A DNA stretch of 64,000 nt from Liolophura sinensis (taxonomy: Eukaryota; Mollusca; Polyplacophora; Chitonida; Chitonidae). The stretch is taken from positions 32,715,265 through 32,779,264 of the forward strand of contig NC_088303.1 in the NCBI RefSeq assembly GCF_032854445.1. Reading direction: 5' to 3'. This document shows, in pieces, positions 61,401 to 64,000 of the stretch. Position numbers and translations under genes: made by a program. Under the pieces are notes generated by a model. That model did not search any database. It was not told the origin of the DNA and saw only the letters and a list, made by a program, of their open reading frames with translations. Every line of letters begins with the position of its first letter. The stretch's first letter is position 1.

Positions 61401-64000
61401 TTGATCGTTCCTTTACTAAGGTGTGGGTGGTGCACGAGACCGTATGTAAGGAGGGGGATGTTGACTCCATCCAGAAGACGTCTGAACCTTTGAATGGTTT
61501 GTCCAGAGGCACTCCGTGAATCGCCCACTAAGGAGTTACCTGTGAACGAAAACAAGCTGCATTGTGAAAGAAATATACGATATGAAGTAAGGCTCAGTGG
61601 CTGGATGGACAGCAAAAGACCTCTGCGTAAATATATATTTTATAAACTGACAGTTAAATGCATTCCATTGTTTGAATTCTGTGGTGAACTTGGTCTTTAA
61701 GTACTCTGACGTTACAATCAGTGATATTCCAAACGAATATGATAGGGCAAGAAGTTTATTAAAACAGACGACAGTATTTAAATGACAAGCATATATACAT
61801 GTACACCCCTTGTTTATAGAGAAAAAGTGCATGTTTGGCTAGTTGTATCTTAGAAACCTGTCCCCATTATTTATTTATTTTTATGTTAGAATTTAAAACT
61901 TCATGTTGCCGTTTTATTAATTTACACGCAGTTCCAAAATCCTACTGGTTATGATGTAACATTTACAATCTGTTTGCAATTTTAGCACCTGTACGATCCA
62001 AAAGTTACCTTTTATTTAAATTTGAGGACTGACCAGCGAAATGGGACAACACCAAAATATGGGCCTGTTTGGCTAAAATGGCTAAAGGGCTAGCTCGCTG
62101 CATTTATCACGCTCATGACCAATGCAGTCTCGTGTTCAAACCTAGCTCTCGCTACTTTGGCATTGGTTGTAAAATCAAGAGGTACATCTATCTTGCATCT
62201 CTTTCATAAAATAAATAAACGGCACCGATATTACTTTAATTAAGGGAGATAACTCTGTGGTTACCAGCAGATATCGGCAGGCGGCCAATGTAGTTGATGA
62301 TGACTTCAGACTCTGTCACGTATTTGTCACCGGCTTTCAAGACGGGTACTTCCGCTTTGGGGTTGAGTTTGATGAACCACGGCTCCAGCTGCTCGTTGTC
62401 GTCCAGTCTTACCACGTGCGGGGTGAAGGTCAAGTCTTTTTCATACAGCGCCAGCAGCACCTGTAACGTTTAGATGCATGCCGCATTCAGCTCACATTTT
62501 ACTAACAGCTTTATTTAGAGCAAGGTTCTGATAGATTTTCGGGTCTTTCAATTGCCATGGTAAAAATATCGGTTTATACTAAACAGAGCTACAAAAAGAC
62601 AAATTAGAAGAATAGTAAGGATGTAATATAACAAAAATCCATCGAAAAATTATAATCCATATAGACCAAGTGGCTAAAAAGATGAAAATTGTTTAACCGC
62701 TATCAAGGTCTATGTAACTCTTGCCACAAAAAGATTGAAACCCTCTAATAACAAGATTCAAGATAACTTCAAGAAGAAGCGTTATATTGCCATAATATAT
62801 AGACCTCTATCTGCCTAAATGGTATTTGAGCATTTAATAATCAATGTTTTCTCTTTTTATCAGTGGTATTACTCTCAATAGTAAGTTACACACGCAGTTA
62901 GCTCTGAAACTATTTCACTCAATGTATATGATGGATATCTGGTGCTGATTTGGATTTACCGATTTACCGGTACCGGTACCGGCACCTTATACATCCACAA
63001 GGCCAATTGGAAATGATTTGATTAAGACCACAGCTTCTCATTCCCGTGGTTTGTAAAGGGAATTAGTGTTCATGCTTCCCTTACAAATGGATTTGGCGAT
63101 TTTTGATTCTGAGATAACCCTTTACGCTTGACGGTGGGTTTACTTATGGCAATTTTGAAGCTTGGATTTTCATCAGGTAACATTAACTTTTGCTGAGCGC
63201 TGTCGAACAGTTAAGAAGCTCCTAAGAAAAGTGAGGGCAGAGAAATATACAACTTTCCCATCAAGGAACCTTGCATTTACTAAATGAGCTACAGCCCACT
63301 AAAAAAAAACGAAGAAGGAAGAGTTTTGTTACATAGCCTTCATTCTTCAACCGGAAGTGGATGGAGCTATAGCTTTCTTCTTGGAACTTAACTTCACGCA
63401 CCCCGTAAGTTTCCAGAGGGTGATACCTACCTTCTGTGAGTAATATGAGCCATAACTGAAGTATAGAGTTATTTCCCTTTGAGTCGAAGTGGATGCGTTA
63501 CTTCCACCAGCGGGTGTTGTCGGCAATGGAGTCGCTTTCTGTGGAGGCGCCGATGGCGTTGGAGGGCCTTCGGGGCATTTTTCCTGAGTCTGAATAGGCT
63601 TTGGTGGGATCTGGGACGTTTCTTTGGGGGCTTGTGGAACTTGTGACGTCAGAGTGGGTTTTGGTAAATCCTGCGGCTTTGGTGGTTCTTCTGAAGGCGT
63701 CATCGGTTTTGGTGCTGGCGGCTCTGGTGTTCTCGATTTTTCTGACTGTGTGGGCGCTTTAGACACGTTGACCGGAGGCCTTATTTGCACCTGGGTTGAC
63801 GCTATTGTCTGTTGTAAAGCGCGGGTCTGCTGGGGTGTCAGAGAAGGCTGGTTTGCGGGTGGAATCTCGCCTGATGGGGCATGGGAACTGGGCTGGGGAG
63901 CTTTACTAATAGCGGGAGTAGGAATCTTTGACGACAGAGCAGCGGGTTTAGGAACGGTGGAGGTCTGGGTATCCGTCGGCTTTATATTTGAATCTTTCGT
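58101..64000 (-). CDS. GDAP1: GDAP1-type glutathione-transferase-like protein, 5' end outside window
   Basis: Five exons join in phase: 63431-64000 (open at the window edge), 62265-62460, 61369-61539, 60482-60688 and 58101-58426, giving 489 residues so far. The thioredoxin-like GST half starts at TLYFSYGSYYSQK and continues with LNPKAEVPVLKAGDKYVTES. Next come IQRFRRLLDGVNIPLLTYG, the GDAP1-specific charged helical loop (LSETHAQKYETL to GTVLSKVEEQLAK), FTAADITLLVLLTRLHLLGL, and a C-terminal membrane span (GGVTAVGALAGVAYWLYKKV) with basic ends. In vertebrates GDAP1 is a tail-anchored mitochondrial outer-membrane protein affecting fission. The unusual part is at least 170 proline-rich residues before the GST half. 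Assignment as GDAP1 family is firm; orthology within it is not tested. Confidence 0.87.
59470..59884. mobile_element. hAT-like MITE, copy 2, in a GDAP1-type intron
   Basis: Ends CATACTCCTTCCAGCGCATG and GGCATGCGCTGTGAGGAGTA are inverted copies of each other and match copy 1. Direct 8-bp repeats AGACACAG at 59462-59469 and 59885-59892 are its target duplication. Confidence 0.88.
60333..60440 (+). mobile_element. SINE family A, 3' part
   Basis: ACCAATGGTCGTGGGTTTCC to GAACGGCGTAAAACTGCAAT and AGATAAATAA, just downstream (in transcription) of the 60482-60688 exon. Confidence 0.8.
60482..60688 (-). CDS. GDAP1: GDAP1-type exon, charged helical loop
   Basis: 207 nt, acceptor GTTCCAG, donor GTGAGA, phase 1 in and out. 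Encodes ISGKLTVLAGLAETYPEH and EEAVKRELEQLGTVLSKVE. Confidence 0.84.
60744..60945. mobile_element. Foldback MITE relative in a GDAP1-type intron
   Basis: ATAATCTGTTAAGAAAGT, GACTGAGTGATGTATTCT and CATCATTCAAACAAGAGACT follow the order of 38522-38772. The right end is more degraded. Confidence 0.7.
61369..61539 (-). CDS. GDAP1: GDAP1-type exon, linker after the GST N-domain
   Basis: 171 nt, acceptor TTCACAG, donor GTGAGC, phase 1 in and out. Encodes QRFRRLLDGVNIPLLTYG and HHPHLSKGT. Confidence 0.84.
62265..62460 (-). CDS. GDAP1: GDAP1-type exon, GST N-terminal domain
   Basis: 196 nt, acceptor CGTTACAG, donor GTAACC, phase 0 in and 1 out. Encodes VLLALYEKDLTFTPHVVRL and WFIKLNPKAEVPVL. Confidence 0.86.
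62461..63430. other. GDAP1-type intron
   Basis: No element of the families above is obvious. A short palindromic run ACCGGTACCGGTACCGG lies near 62970. Confidence 0.55.
63431..64000 (-). CDS. GDAP1: GDAP1-type exon with proline-rich region and GST start
   Basis: 190 codons are open from the window edge to the GTAGGT donor at 63430, phase 0 out. Repeats of PKP, PPKP, QIPPKPIQTQ and KAPTQ type dominate. The last 15 or so residues begin the GST fold. The true start codon is beyond 64000. Confidence 0.82.

Overview
The window is animal nuclear DNA, most likely from a lophotrochozoan and probably a mollusc. This is an inference. Genes are split by GT-AG introns, intergenic DNA is AT-rich, and tRNA-headed SINEs ending in (TTTA)n or (CACT)n recur throughout. 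No prokaryotic operons, rRNA genes or CRISPR arrays were seen.

Host genes. Two paralogous carbohydrate sulfotransferases (HNK-1ST/CHST8-14 type) lie tail to tail. Gene 1 is on the plus strand (exons 7697-7802, 9363-9424, 12071-13186). Gene 2 is on the minus strand (exons 36383-36488, 30463-30509, 25782-26882). Both share one plan: a membrane-anchor exon, a tiny stem exon and one large catalytic exon. Gene 2 has a second, frame-compatible copy of its first exon at 38908-39010. It also has a 34-bp minisatellite that starts exactly at the exon 2 splice donor and repeats that donor about 25 times. At the right edge, a GDAP1-type glutathione-transferase-like gene on the minus strand covers 58101 to the window end in five exons. 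An unusual proline-rich N-terminal region runs off the window.

Mobile DNA. The centrepiece is a Polinton/Maverick (virus-like) element at 39392-54417, bounded by short terminal inverted repeats and visibly GC-richer than its surroundings. It carries protein-primed DNA polymerase B, a retroviral-type integrase, a packaging ATPase, a hexon-like major capsid protein, a probable penton-type capsid protein and seven further conserved or small proteins. It is a dead copy: at least sixteen in-frame stops (all three stop codons occur), several frameshifts, and deletions that remove polymerase motif C. Five open frames remain intact. No adenain-type protease was recognised, and no 6-bp target-site duplication was found.

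Smaller elements include two clear hAT-like MITEs with 8-bp target duplications (57120-57521, 59470-59884), a foldback MITE (38522-38772, relative at 60744-60945), a non-LTR retrotransposon remnant (23720-25378) and three SINE families that share a 3' core. Several minisatellites (74, 69, 79, 34 and about 145 bp) and a composite duplicated block (16252-19718) fill much of the rest.
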